Positions 35,081-44,027 of a stretch of 64,000 bases of DNA are shown piece after piece. The DNA is from Pilimelia columellifera. GTDB lineage: Bacteria; Actinomycetota; Actinomycetes; Mycobacteriales; Micromonosporaceae. Position 1 is the stretch's first letter; each line of letters starts with the position of its first letter. The stretch spans positions 496,001 through 560,000 of the forward strand of contig NZ_BAAARY010000001.1 of assembly GCF_039532605.1 (NCBI RefSeq), written 5' to 3'. The notes beneath the pieces were generated by a model. The model ran no database searches, was not told the origin of the DNA, and was given only the letters and a program-made list of their open reading frames with translations. A program made the position numbers and the translations under genes.

Positions 35081-36289
35081 GTGAGCAGCAAAGACTGGCT
35101 GGAGAAGGACTTCTACGCCGTCCTCGGCGTGCCGAAGTCCGCGTCCGCTGACGAGATCAAGAAGTCGTACCGGAAGCTCGCCCGCGAGCTGCACCCGGAC
35201 CGCAACCCCGGCAACAACGCCGCCGAGGAGCGGTTCAAGTCCGTCTCCGAGGCCTATGGCGTCCTCTCCGACGAACGGCAGCGCAAAGAGTACGACGAGA
35301 TGCGCTCGCTGTTCACCGCCGGCGCGTTCCGTCGCAATGCCGGGGCCGGTCGCGCCAGCGCGGCCGCCGGCGCCGGGGGCGCGGGTTTCGACCCGAACGA
35401 CCTTTTCGGGGGCACTGCCTCGGCGTCCGCCCGCGGGTCGACCTTCTCCGACCTGTTCAGCTCGATCTTCGCCGGCAACGCCGCGCCCCCCGGCGCGCCG
35501 CCGCCCGCGTCCGACCGTCGGCGCGGCCCGGCGCGCGGCCGTGACGTGGAGACCGAGGTCTCCCTGCCGTTCGCCGACGCCGTCCGCGGCACCACCCTGC
35601 CGTTGACCCTGCGCTCGCCCGGAGTCTGCGAGACCTGCAACGGCAGCGGCGCGAAGCCCGGCACCACCCCGCGCCGTTGCCCCCAGTGCCAGGGCGCCGG
35701 CCTGGTGAGCCGGAACCAGGGCTCGTTCAGCTTCACCGAGCCGTGCCGGGACTGCCAGGGCGTCGGCACCATCGTCGAGGACAAGTGCCGGGAGTGCCGC
35801 GGCACCGGAGGGGTCACCAAGTCCCGGTCGTTGACCGTGCGGTTTCCGCCCGGCGTGGCCGATGGTCAGCGGATTCGCCTCGCGGGTCGCGGCGAGCCGG
35901 GGGCCCGTGGCGGCCAGGCGGGAAACCTGTACGTCACCGTGCGGGTGAAGCCGGACCCGCTGTTCGGCAGATCTGGCGACGACCTCACCCTCACCGTCCC
36001 CGTCACCTTCGCCGAGGCGGTCCTCGGAGCGGACATCAAGGTGCCGACACTCGACGGCGCCGTCACCGTCCGGGTGCCCCCGGGCACGCCCAGCGGGCGC
36101 ACCCTGCGCGCCCGCGGGAAGGGCGTGTCACGGCGGGACGGACCGGTAGGAGACCTGCTCGTCACGCTCGAAGTGACCGTGCCCACCAAGATCGACGATG
36201 CGGCCCGGAGCGCGCTGGAGACATTCGCCGCCAGCGCCCCGGCGGCGCCGCGTGAGCATCTGGAGGCGAGGTTGCACCGGCATGGCTGA
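35081..36289 (+). CDS. dnaJ: Co-chaperone DnaJ (Hsp40, type I)
   Basis: 402 residues. J domain with HPD in ELHPDRNPG, Gly/Phe-Ala-rich linker, four zinc-binding repeats CETCNGSG, CPQCQGAG, CRDCQGVG and CRECRGTG, and the substrate-binding C-terminal domain. It stimulates DnaK ATPase and delivers substrates. GTG 35081 was chosen because GGGAGG lies seven bases upstream and the J domain starts right after; the frame is open a few codons further up. Its stop lies inside the start of hspR (eight-base overlap). Confidence 0.96.
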   Translation: MSSKDWLEKDFYAVLGVPKSASADEIKKSYRKLARELHPDRNPGNNAAEERFKSVSEAYGVLSDERQRKEYDEMRSLFTAGAFRRNAGAGRASAAAGAGGAGFDPNDLFGGTASASARGSTFSDLFSSIFAGNAAPPGAPPPASDRRRGPARGRDVETEVSLPFADAVRGTTLPLTLRSPGVCETCNGSGAKPGTTPRRCPQCQGAGLVSRNQGSFSFTEPCRDCQGVGTIVEDKCRECRGTGGVTKSRSLTVRFPPGVADGQRIRLAGRGEPGARGGQAGNLYVTVRVKPDPLFGRSGDDLTLTVPVTFAEAVLGADIKVPTLDGAVTVRVPPGTPSGRTLRARGKGVSRRDGPVGDLLVTLEVTVPTKIDDAARSALETFAASAPAAPREHLEARLHRHG

Positions 36290-36749
36290 GCTGTCGGACC
36301 GTGGCCGGTTCGCCTTCTCCGTGACCGTCGAAGCGTCCTCGGACGCCAAGGTGCTGCTCATCTCGGTCGCCGCCAGACTCGCCGGCATGCACCCGCAGAC
36401 GCTGCGGCAGTACGACCGGATGGGGCTGGTCCAGCCGGGTCGGGCCGCTGGCGGAGGCCGCCGTTACAGCGTCCGCGATGTGGCGCTGCTGCGGGAGATC
36501 CAGCGGCTGAGCCAGGAGGACGGCGTCAACCTCGCCGGGATCAAGCGCATCATCGCGCTCGAACAGCTGGTGGGCGAGCTGAACGACCGGGTCGCCGAGG
36601 TCGAGGCCGACCTGCGCCGGGCGTACGACCAGCTTGCGCGGTTGCAGACGGCGGGTCCCTTTCCGCGCCAGGAGCTGGTGCAGGTTCCGCACGGCCGGGG
36701 AGCGTTGGTGGTGTGGCGTCCGCGTCAGCACCGTCGTCCCACGGGGTGA
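36282..36749 (+). CDS. hspR: Heat-shock repressor HspR (MerR family)
   Basis: 155 residues. Winged-helix MerR DNA-binding domain ISVAARLAGMHPQTLRQYDRMGLVQPGRAAGGGRRYS, then a coiled dimerisation helix (LVGELNDRVAEVEADLRRAYDQLARL). It binds HAIR sites; perfect ones precede dnaK and clpB in this window. It overlaps dnaJ by eight bases. Relatives lack the ~25-residue N-terminal extension seen here (MAELSDRGRFAFSV...), so a start nearer the HTH is possible. Confidence 0.93.
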   Translation: MAELSDRGRFAFSVTVEASSDAKVLLISVAARLAGMHPQTLRQYDRMGLVQPGRAAGGGRRYSVRDVALLREIQRLSQEDGVNLAGIKRIIALEQLVGELNDRVAEVEADLRRAYDQLARLQTAGPFPRQELVQVPHGRGALVVWRPRQHRRPTG

Positions 36750-36814
36750 GCCCGGCAGCGGGCGGAAGGGCTCAGGCTAGCGTTGGGTAGAGGCGACATC
36801 ACCTGGAGGCGATC

Positions 36815-37021
36815 ATGGGCCTGTTCAACAAGCTGACCGACATGGCGAAGAAGAAGCTCAAGGAGGACCCAGCTCTCCTGGCCAAGGGCGTCGAGGCGGT
36901 CGGCGACAAGTTCGACCAGGCGACCGGCGGCAAGTACGCCAAGCACACCGACAAGGCTCAGGATCTGGCCAAGCAGAAGCTTAAGGGGAAGCCGGGCCAG
37001 GGCCAGCCGCCGCAGCACTGA
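36815..37021 (+). CDS. MT0933-like small antitoxin-family protein
   Basis: 68 residues, very lysine-rich helix-forming protein (MGLFNKLTDMAKKKLKEDPA..., KYAKHTDKAQDLAKQKLKG). It matches the MT0933/Rv0909-type family annotated as antitoxin. No toxin gene accompanies it, so it is an orphan or has another role. A GGAGGCG site precedes ATG 36815. It lies 65 bases after hspR, so heat-shock read-through is possible. Confidence 0.7.
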   Translation: MGLFNKLTDMAKKKLKEDPALLAKGVEAVGDKFDQATGGKYAKHTDKAQDLAKQKLKGKPGQGQPPQH

Positions 37022-37039
37022 CAACGTGCCGGGCCGGCG

Positions 37040-38278
37040 CTAGGCGGTCGGCTTCGGGCGTCCGCCGGACGGCTCCGGCGTCGGCGTCGGCTCCGGCGTC
37101 GGCAGGGAGGGCCTGGTCCGGTGCGCGGCCATCCGGCGCTTGAACCAACGGGTGTCCGGGATCCGGGACAGCAGCGGCGCCGTCACCACGGTGATGAGCA
37201 CGTAGGCGGTGGCCAACGGCGCGAGGTTCGGGTGCGCGGCGGTGGCCAGCGCCGCGATGACGATCGAGAACTCGCCGCGCGGCATCAGCGCCAGGCCGGT
37301 GCGCCACTGGCCGGGACGGGCGATGCCGGCCCGCCGGGCGGCGAGCATCCCGGTGACAACTTTGGTGGCCATGCTGACGACGGCCAGGATGAGCGCGGGC
37401 AGGAGCACCGCCGGCATATCAGCCGGGTTCGCCTTCAGACCGAAGAAGACGAAGAAGACGACTGCGAACAGGTCCCGGAGCGGGGCCAGGATCTGGGTGG
37501 CGCTGTGCGCGACCTTGCCGGACAGGGCGATGCCGACCAGGAACGCGCCGACCGCCGCGGACACCTGGAGCTGCTGGGCCACCCCGGCGATGAGCAGGCT
37601 GAGCCCGAGCACGCCCAGCAGGAGCACCTCGGGATCGTCTGGCGAGATCATCTTCGAGATCGCCCGGCCGTACCGGATGGCGATGACCAGGACGAGCAGC
37701 ACCGCCGCGACGGCGATCCCGAGCGAGATAGCGCCCTTGACGACGCCGAGACCGAGCAGCAGGGCGCTGAGCACCGGCAGATAGAACGCCATGGCGAGGT
37801 CTTCGATCACCAGGATCGACAGGATCACCGGCGTCTCGCGGTTACCGACCCGGCCGAGGTCGCCGAGCACCTTGGCGACGACACCCGAGGAGGTCACCCA
37901 GGTGACGCCGGCCAGGGCGATCACCGCGACCGGGCCCCAGCCCATGACGAGACCGAAGACGGCTCCGGGGGCGGCGTTGAGAACGGCGTCGATGAGTCCG
38001 GCCGGCGCGGCCGCCCGGAGGTTGCCGATCAGCTCGTCGGCCGAGTACTCCAACCCGAGCATGACCAGCAACAGAACGACGCCGATCTCGGCCCCGATCT
38101 CGATGAAGCCCTCGCTGGCGGCGAGCGGGTGGATGCCGCCCTGACCGAAGGCCAACCCGGCGAGCAGGTACAGCGACACGGGCGAGATGCCGACCCGGCG
38201 GGCCAGCCGACCGAGCATTCCCAGGCCGAACAGCAGCGCCCCGACCTCGATGAACAGCAGCGTGGTGTCGTGTTGCAC
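37040..38278 (-). CDS. K+(Na+)/H+ antiporter, KhtU/KefB type (CPA2)
   Basis: 412 residues with about 12 membrane helices of the CPA2 family: GFIEIGAEIGVVLLLVMLGLEYS, ALAGVTWVTSSGVVAKVL, SILVIEDLAMAFYLPVLSALL, FFVFFGLKANPADMP, ALMPRGEFSIVIAAL. The helix with VIED carries the ion-binding Asp region. A Pro-rich C-terminal tail replaces a TrkA-N domain. It starts two bases after the TrkA-C protein gene, so the two form a KhtTU-like unit that exports K+ in exchange for protons. Confidence 0.85.
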   Translation of the reverse strand: MQHDTTLLFIEVGALLFGLGMLGRLARRVGISPVSLYLLAGLAFGQGGIHPLAASEGFIEIGAEIGVVLLLVMLGLEYSADELIGNLRAAAPAGLIDAVLNAAPGAVFGLVMGWGPVAVIALAGVTWVTSSGVVAKVLGDLGRVGNRETPVILSILVIEDLAMAFYLPVLSALLLGLGVVKGAISLGIAVAAVLLVLVIAIRYGRAISKMISPDDPEVLLLGVLGLSLLIAGVAQQLQVSAAVGAFLVGIALSGKVAHSATQILAPLRDLFAVVFFVFFGLKANPADMPAVLLPALILAVVSMATKVVTGMLAARRAGIARPGQWRTGLALMPRGEFSIVIAALATAAHPNLAPLATAYVLITVVTAPLLSRIPDTRWFKRRMAAHRTRPSLPTPEPTPTPEPSGGRPKPTA

Positions 38279-38280
38279 GC

Positions 38281-38772
38281 TCAGGCGTCCGAGGTGAGGA
38301 TGGCGCTGGCCGCGTCCAGCCCCTTGCGCGTTCCTACCATGACCACCACGTCGCTGGCCGCGAAGACGAAGGACGGCCCCGGCGAGGGGATCACCTCCTG
38401 GTTCCGTAGCACCGCGACGATCGAGACGCTGGTGCGGGTCCGGATGGAGGCGTCACCGAGCTGACGGCCGACATAGGGGGAGCTCGGGGTCAGCGGGGTG
38501 TGCTCGGTGAGCAGCCCCGAGGCCTGTTCCCGCAGGGTGGCCAGCTGCTCGACGATGAGGGACCCGCCGAGGAAGCTGGCGAGCGCGTCGGCCTCTTCGG
38601 TGTTGAGGGGGATGGTGGCGACGCAGGCGTCCGGATCGTCCTGGTCGTAGACGACGAAGTCCCGCCGGCCGTTGTGGTGGGTGATCACGCCCACTCGGCG
38701 GCCGGAGCCGGTGACCAGGTCATGCCGGACCCCGATGCCGGGGAGATCTGTCTGCTCAATCCGTACCTGCAC
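38281..38772 (-). CDS. TrkA-C domain regulatory subunit of the antiporter (KhtT-like)
   Basis: 163 residues. The N-terminal part (VRIEQTDLPGIGVRHDLVTGSGRRVGVITHHNGRRDFVVYD) matches the AmbT-like domain of KhtT. The C-terminal TrkA-C/RCK_C domain (about 80-160) includes VSIVAVLRNQEVIPSPGPSFVFAASDVVVMVG. In relatives this subunit gates KhtU and can bind c-di-AMP. GTG 38772 was chosen because GGGAG lies just upstream and the family starts there; the frame is open much further but only as antisense of clpB. Confidence 0.82.
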   Translation of the reverse strand: MQVRIEQTDLPGIGVRHDLVTGSGRRVGVITHHNGRRDFVVYDQDDPDACVATIPLNTEEADALASFLGGSLIVEQLATLREQASGLLTEHTPLTPSSPYVGRQLGDASIRTRTSVSIVAVLRNQEVIPSPGPSFVFAASDVVVMVGTRKGLDAASAILTSDA

Positions 38773-38880
38773 GGCTCCCACCGTAGCCCAGCGGACAGGG
38801 GGTGCTGGAATCGCTTCGCGCGACCACTCAGGCGGGCAGGCTGTGCGGGGCGTCACGGACCGAGCGGCGGACACCGTTGA

Positions 38881-38901
38881 GTTGAGCGGAATAGGCTCAA
38901 C
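38881..38901. promoter_or_regulatory. HAIR operator (HspR site) of clpB
   Basis: TTGAGC-N7-GCTCAA (38882-38900), perfect and flanked by G/C, 50 bases before clpB. An extra TTGAG half-site immediately precedes it. Same spacing as the dnaK site, so clpB is in the HspR regulon. Confidence 0.85.
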
Positions 38902-38950
38902 TCTGACCGTGTCGTACTGAGCGGAATGTGCCTCACCCCAAGGGGAGCCG

Positions 38951-41560
38951 ATGAACGCCGAACGCTTCACCACCAAGAGCCGCGAGGTCATCACCACCGC
39001 CGCCGCCAGCGCCAAGCAGCGCGGACACGCCACCGTCGAGCCGTGGCACCTGCTGCTCGCGTTGCTCGACACCGGCGGGTCGACCGCCACCGCGCTGTTG
39101 CGCTCCGTGGGGGCCAACGCCGCCGACGTGCGCCGCGCCGCCGTCAAGGCGCTCGACGGGCTGCCGTCCGCGCAGGGCGCCAGCGTCGGCGAGCCCACCC
39201 TGGCCAGGGAGTTCGTCAATGCGCTCGGCGCCGCCGAGGAGGTCGCCCGTCCACTCGGCGACGAGTACGTCTCCACCGAACATCTGCTTGCCGGCCTGGC
39301 GAAGAGCCCCGGCGCGGTCGGCCAGGCCCTGGGGGCGGCCGGCGCCACCGACCAGCAGCTCATCGCCGCCTTCCCGACGGTCCGTGGCGGGGACCGCAAG
39401 ATCACCACGCCGGATCCGGAGCAGACGTACCAGGCGTTGGAGAAGTACGGCGTCGACCTCACCGCCGGCGCCCGCCAGGGCAAGATGGACCCGGTCATCG
39501 GCCGGGACTCCGAGATCCGCCGGGTGATCCAGGTGCTGTCCCGACGGACCAAGAACAACCCGGTGCTCATCGGCGAGCCGGGCGTCGGCAAGACCGCGAT
39601 CGTGGAGGGCCTGGCCCAGCGGATCGTCGCCGGCGACGTGCCCGAGTCGTTGCGCGACAAGCGCCTGGTCTCGCTCGATCTCGGCGCGATGGTCGCGGGC
39701 GCCCAGTACCGGGGCCAGTTCGAGGAGCGGCTCAAGAGCGTCCTGGAGGAGATCAAGGGCTCGAACGGCCAGGTCATCACCTTCCTGGACGAGCTGCACA
39801 CTGTCGTCGGCGCCGGCAGGGGCGAGGGCTCGATGGACGCCGGCAACATGCTCAAGCCGATGCTGGCCCGAGGCGAGCTGCGGATGGTCGGCGCAACCAC
39901 GCTGGACGAGTACCGCGAGCACATCGAGAAGGACCCGGCGCTGGAGCGTCGGTTCCAGCCGGTGCTCGTCGGCGAGCCGACCGTCGAGGACACCATCGGC
40001 ATCCTGCGCGGCCTCAAGGAGCGGTACGAGGCGCACCACGGCGTCCGGATCACCGACGCCGCGCTCGTCGCCGCCGCCGCGTTGTCGGACCGGTACATCG
40101 CCGACCGGTTCCTGCCGGACAAGGCCATCGACCTCGTCGACGAGGCCGGATCCCGCCGTCGAATGGAGATCGACTCGCGCCCGGAGGAGATCGACGAGCT
40201 CCAGCGGGGTGTCGACCGCCTGAAGATGGAGGAGCTCGCGCTGGCCAAGGAGCACGACCCGGCCTCGGTGGACCGGCTCGCGAAGCTCCGCCGCGACCTG
40301 GCCGACCGGCAGGAGGAGCTGGCCGCGCTCACCGCCCGCTGGGAGTCCGAGCGGGCCGGCCTCAACCGGGTCGGCGAGCTGAAGAAGGAGCTGGACGACC
40401 TGCGTGGCCAGGCTGACCGGGCCCGACTCGCCGGTGATCTGGCCCGGGCGTCCGAGCTGGTCTACGGGCGGATCCCAGAGCTGGAGCGGGAGATCGCCGA
40501 CGCGGCCGCGCACGCCGTCGAGCTTGAGCCGATGGTCAAGGAGGAGGTCGGCGCCGATGACATCGCTGGCGTCGTCGCCTCCTGGACCGGCATCCCCGCG
40601 GGTCGGTTGCTGGAGGCCGAGACGGCCAAGCTGCTGCGGATGGAGGAGCTGCTCACCTCGCGGGTGATCGGCCAGGCGACCGCCGTCCACGCGGTCGCCG
40701 ACGCGGTCCGCCGGGCCCGGGCTGGCGTCGCCGATCCGGACCGTCCGACCGGCTCGTTCCTGTTCCTCGGGCCTACCGGCGTGGGTAAGACCGAGCTGGC
40801 CAAGGCGTTGGCCGAGTTCCTGTTCGACGACGACCGGGCCATGGTCCGGATCGACATGAGCGAGTACGGCGAGAAGCACTCGGTGGCCCGGCTCGTCGGC
40901 GCCCCGCCCGGTTACGTCGGTTACGAGGAAGGTGGCCAGCTCACCGAGGCGGTGCGCCGGCGGCCGTACTCGGTGATCCTGCTCGACGAGGTCGAGAAGG
41001 CGCACCAGGACGTCTTCGACATCCTGCTCCAGGTCCTCGACGACGGGCGGCTCACCGACGGCCAGGGTCGGACCGTCGACTTCCGCAACACCATCCTCAT
41101 CCTCACCTCGAACCTGGGCTCGGCCGCCCTCACCGACCCGACCATGACCGACGAGCAGCGCCGTGAAGCTGTGCTGGCGGTGGTGCGTGGCCACTTCAAG
41201 CCCGAGTTCCTCAACCGGCTCGACGACGTGGTCGTCTTCGCCGCGCTGACCGGGGCGGATCTGCGCGCCATCGTCGACATCCAGATCGACGCCCTGCGTC
41301 GGCGGTTGGGGCAGCGGCGGCTGGACCTGGAGGTGGCCGACGCGGCGCGGTCGTGGCTGGCCGAGCACGGTTTCGACCCCGTCTACGGGGCCCGGCCGCT
41401 GCGCCGGCTGGTCCAGACGGCTATCGGGGACCGGCTGGCCAGGGCGCTGCTGGCCGGTGAGATCCGGGACGGGGACACCGTGCGGGTGGACCTCGCCGAC
41501 AGCAAGGACGGCCTCACGGTGTTTCCTGGCCGTCCACAGCCTGAGTCCCCGGTCGGATAG
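38951..41560 (+). CDS. clpB: Disaggregase ClpB (Hsp100)
   Basis: 869 residues. N domain (1-150), AAA-1 with Walker A GEPGVGKTA and Walker B region VITFLDELHT, coiled middle domain (about 400-530), AAA-2 with GPTGVGKTE and VILLDEVEKAH, and C-terminal small domain. Hexameric ATPase that extracts proteins from aggregates with DnaK. ATG 38951 follows GGGGAG. It is controlled by the HAIR operator upstream. The very long frame open on the other strand is a base-composition artefact. Confidence 0.97.
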   Translation: MNAERFTTKSREVITTAAASAKQRGHATVEPWHLLLALLDTGGSTATALLRSVGANAADVRRAAVKALDGLPSAQGASVGEPTLAREFVNALGAAEEVARPLGDEYVSTEHLLAGLAKSPGAVGQALGAAGATDQQLIAAFPTVRGGDRKITTPDPEQTYQALEKYGVDLTAGARQGKMDPVIGRDSEIRRVIQVLSRRTKNNPVLIGEPGVGKTAIVEGLAQRIVAGDVPESLRDKRLVSLDLGAMVAGAQYRGQFEERLKSVLEEIKGSNGQVITFLDELHTVVGAGRGEGSMDAGNMLKPMLARGELRMVGATTLDEYREHIEKDPALERRFQPVLVGEPTVEDTIGILRGLKERYEAHHGVRITDAALVAAAALSDRYIADRFLPDKAIDLVDEAGSRRRMEIDSRPEEIDELQRGVDRLKMEELALAKEHDPASVDRLAKLRRDLADRQEELAALTARWESERAGLNRVGELKKELDDLRGQADRARLAGDLARASELVYGRIPELEREIADAAAHAVELEPMVKEEVGADDIAGVVASWTGIPAGRLLEAETAKLLRMEELLTSRVIGQATAVHAVADAVRRARAGVADPDRPTGSFLFLGPTGVGKTELAKALAEFLFDDDRAMVRIDMSEYGEKHSVARLVGAPPGYVGYEEGGQLTEAVRRRPYSVILLDEVEKAHQDVFDILLQVLDDGRLTDGQGRTVDFRNTILILTSNLGSAALTDPTMTDEQRREAVLAVVRGHFKPEFLNRLDDVVVFAALTGADLRAIVDIQIDALRRRLGQRRLDLEVADAARSWLAEHGFDPVYGARPLRRLVQTAIGDRLARALLAGEIRDGDTVRVDLADSKDGLTVFPGRPQPESPVG

Positions 41561-41632
41561 CCGACGCTCGGCGCCCACGGGGGCGACCATTGGCTACGGT
41601 GAGCGGCGAACGCCGAACGAGAGGGATCTCCC

Positions 41633-42544
41633 ATGACGTATCCATACCCGGGCACGCCGCAGCCGGCCGTGCCGCCCCGTCCGGCGCGCCCAGGTGTGGT
41701 GACCGCATCGAGCGGGTTGCTGTACGCGAGCGCTGTCATCCAGCTCATCGGCGCCGGGGTCGCCCTGGCGTACATGGGCACGATGACCCAGGCCATCGAG
41801 GACGCCACCGCTGGGACGCCCGGCGCCGACGCGGTTGGCGCGATGTCCAGCCTCGCCTTCATCGGCGCCACCCTGTTGAGCGCGGTGGTGGCGCTCGGGC
41901 TGGGCCTGCTCGCGTACTTCAACTCCCGCGGCCGCAACGGCGCCCGGATCACGACCTGGGTCGTGGGTGGCCTGTTCTCCTGCTGCGGCGGCATCGGCGC
42001 GGCCTTCAACCTCTCCGGCCTCGCCGAGAGCATGCAGAAGGCGAACGCGGACGCCACCGGGCAGCCTGACATCAACGAGGTCATCACCGAGGCCATGCCG
42101 GGCTGGTACATGCCGTTCAGCAACGTGACCACGGTGCTGGTGGTGCTGGCGATCCTGGCCGCGGTGATCCTCCTGGCGCTGCCGCCGGCGAACGAGTTCT
42201 TCCGCAAGCCGGTGGAGCAGTGGCAGCCCCCGTACGCCCAGCCCGGTTACCCCCAGCCGGGCTACCCGCCTGCCCAGCACGGCTACCCGACCGCGCCGCA
42301 GGGCTACGGACCGCAGCATGGTTACGGTCCGCAACATGGTTACGGCCACCCGGGCGGCGATCTTGACCAGCCCGATCAGGGCCAGCACAGCGACCCGGGC
42401 CAGCAGTCTGGCAGCCCCTGGTCCGACCAGGGCGGGTCCCCGGGCGGCGGATCGTCGAGCGACGGGCCGTCCGGCGGATCGTCCGACTCAGGCGGATCCT
42501 CGTCTTCGTCTTCGTCTGATTCCGGTTCCGGAAGCTCCTCCTGA
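41633..42544 (+). CDS. Membrane protein with Pro/Gly/Tyr repeats and Ser-rich tail
   Basis: 303 residues. Three to four membrane helices (about 25-50, 80-105, 110-130, 160-185) and a cytoplasmic-looking tail of QPGYPQPGYP and YGPQHGYGPQHGYG repeats, ending in a long Ser/Gly/Asp stretch. Tails of this type often form flexible, phase-separating or binding regions; no family function is known. ATG 41633 has GAGAGGGAT upstream. The SDR gene begins one base after its stop, so they are cotranscribed. Confidence 0.7.
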   Translation: MTYPYPGTPQPAVPPRPARPGVVTASSGLLYASAVIQLIGAGVALAYMGTMTQAIEDATAGTPGADAVGAMSSLAFIGATLLSAVVALGLGLLAYFNSRGRNGARITTWVVGGLFSCCGGIGAAFNLSGLAESMQKANADATGQPDINEVITEAMPGWYMPFSNVTTVLVVLAILAAVILLALPPANEFFRKPVEQWQPPYAQPGYPQPGYPPAQHGYPTAPQGYGPQHGYGPQHGYGHPGGDLDQPDQGQHSDPGQQSGSPWSDQGGSPGGGSSSDGPSGGSSDSGGSSSSSSSDSGSGSSS

Positions 42545-42545
42545 C

Positions 42546-43334
42546 GTGGTCGGGCGTACGGCTCTGATCACCGGCGCCACCGCCGGAATCGGAGCGGCGT
42601 TCGCCCGCCGTCTCGCCGCCGATGGCCTCGCGCTCGTCCTGGTCGCCCGGGACGAGGCGAGGCTGTCTACGTTGGCGCGGGAGCTGCGGTCGCGGCACGG
42701 CGTGGACGTCGAGGTGTTGGCGGCGGACCTGGCCGACGATGCCGGCTGCGCGTCGGTCGAGGCGCGGGTGGCGGATCAGCGCAACCCGATCGATGTTCTG
42801 GTCAACAACGCTGGACTGGGGCTGCGTGGGTCAGTGCTGCGCAACCCGGTGGAGCAAGAGGAGCATCTGCTGCGGTTGAACGTCCGGGCGGTGCTGAGGC
42901 TGGCGCATGCCGCGCTGCCCGGGATGACCGAGCGTGGCGCTGGCGCGATCATCAATGTGGCGTCGGTGGCGGCGTTCACGCCGATGACGGGCTCTACCTA
43001 TCCGGCCAGCAAGGCGTGGGTGGTGAACTTCAGCGAGTCGATCGATCTGCTGGTGCGTCCGCGTGGGGTGCGGGTCCTGGCGCTGTGTCCGGGTCTGGTG
43101 AGGACCGAGTTCCACGAGCGCGCGGGCATCACGACCGACGCGATGCCGCAGCGACTGTGGTTGGACGCCGGCTGGCTGGTCGACCGGGCGTTGCGGGACC
43201 TGGAGCGGGGGCGCCGGGTGAGCATCCCGTCGCTGCGCTACCGGGCGCTGGTGTCGTTTCTGCGATACGCGCCACGCCGGCTGGTGTACCGAATGAGTAG
43301 TTCGGCCCGCAAAAGGACACGACGCGAAGATTAG
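42546..43334 (+). CDS. Short-chain dehydrogenase/reductase
   Basis: 262 residues. Classical SDR: TGATAGIGAAFA cofactor loop, DVLVNNAGLG, Ser in NVASVAAF, and catalytic YPASK. VARDE after the second strand suggests NADP(H). The C-terminal tail is basic (ARKRTRRED). Relatives are often annotated as DltE/YqjQ-like or corynemycolate-reductase-like SDRs; the substrate is unknown. GTG 42546 begins one base after the preceding gene, and the TGATCACCGG... region right after it encodes the Rossmann loop, which fixes the start. Confidence 0.82.
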   Translation: MVGRTALITGATAGIGAAFARRLAADGLALVLVARDEARLSTLARELRSRHGVDVEVLAADLADDAGCASVEARVADQRNPIDVLVNNAGLGLRGSVLRNPVEQEEHLLRLNVRAVLRLAHAALPGMTERGAGAIINVASVAAFTPMTGSTYPASKAWVVNFSESIDLLVRPRGVRVLALCPGLVRTEFHERAGITTDAMPQRLWLDAGWLVDRALRDLERGRRVSIPSLRYRALVSFLRYAPRRLVYRMSSSARKRTRRED

Positions 43335-43415
43335 CAACCGGATAACCGGACCCCCTGTGTTTGTTCGGTCACTCTGATGGTGGGGGTCCGCACCCGCTAC
43401 ACCCCCTTGTGTGAG

Positions 43416-43427
43416 TACCCTTTCGCC
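43416..43427 (+). promoter_or_regulatory. -10 element for a probable leaderless pyrE transcript
   Basis: TACCCT at 43416-43421 ends six bases before the ATG, and there is no ribosome binding site in between. This spacing is typical of leaderless actinobacterial mRNAs, where transcription starts at the A of ATG. Confidence 0.45.
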
Positions 43428-43970
43428 ATGGACCCCCGCGACGATCTGCGCAAATACATCAACGACCTGGCCGTCGTCCACGGGTCGGTCGTGCTCTCCT
43501 CGGGGCGGACGGCCGACTACTACGTCGATCTGCGTCGGGTGACTTTGCACCATGCGGCCTCCCCGCTCGTTGGAGAGGTGATGCTCGATCTCACCGAGGA
43601 CCTGGACTACGACGCGGTCGGTGGCCTGACCCTGGGCGCCGACCCGGTGGCGGTGGCGATGCTGCACGCCGCCGCCCGCACGGGGCGCCGTCCGCTGGAC
43701 GCCTTCGTGGTCCGGAAGTCGGAGAAGACCCACGGTCTGCAACGCCGGATCGAGGGGCCGGATGTGAAGGGACGCCGGGTGCTGGCGGTCGAGGACACCT
43801 CTACCACCGGTGGCAGCGTGCTTACCGCCGTCGAGGCGTTACAGCAGGCTGGGGCTGAGGTGGTTGGCGTCGCGGTCATCGTGGACCGGGGCGCGGGTCA
43901 GGCGGTGCAGGGCGTGGGGTTGCCCTACCGTTCGGCCTTTACGTTGGAGGAACTCGGCCTTACGGCCTAG
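43428..43970 (+). CDS. pyrE: Orotate phosphoribosyltransferase
   Basis: 180 residues. Forms orotidine 5'-phosphate from orotate and PRPP in UMP synthesis. Seen: SSGRTADYYVDLRRVTLH, GGLTLGADPVAVAMLHAA, and the PRPP-binding signature VLAVEDTSTTGGSVLTAVEAL. ATG 43428 was preferred over an upstream GTG-type start because the family begins here and a -10 box sits right before it. The position near fba and purA is conserved in streptomycetes and relatives. Confidence 0.93.
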   Translation: MDPRDDLRKYINDLAVVHGSVVLSSGRTADYYVDLRRVTLHHAASPLVGEVMLDLTEDLDYDAVGGLTLGADPVAVAMLHAAARTGRRPLDAFVVRKSEKTHGLQRRIEGPDVKGRRVLAVEDTSTTGGSVLTAVEALQQAGAEVVGVAVIVDRGAGQAVQGVGLPYRSAFTLEELGLTA

Positions 43971-44027
43971 AAAAATGCCGGATCGGACCTGCTGATATGC
44001 AGGCAGGTCGATGCTGTTGGTGGAAGG

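Noticed and set aside
36815..37021. Toxin-antitoxin module
   Set aside because: No toxin-like gene on either side; the neighbours are hspR and an antiporter.
38933..41590. 885-codon open frame opposite clpB
   Set aside because: Same kind of antisense shadow; clpB is complete and certain on the plus strand.
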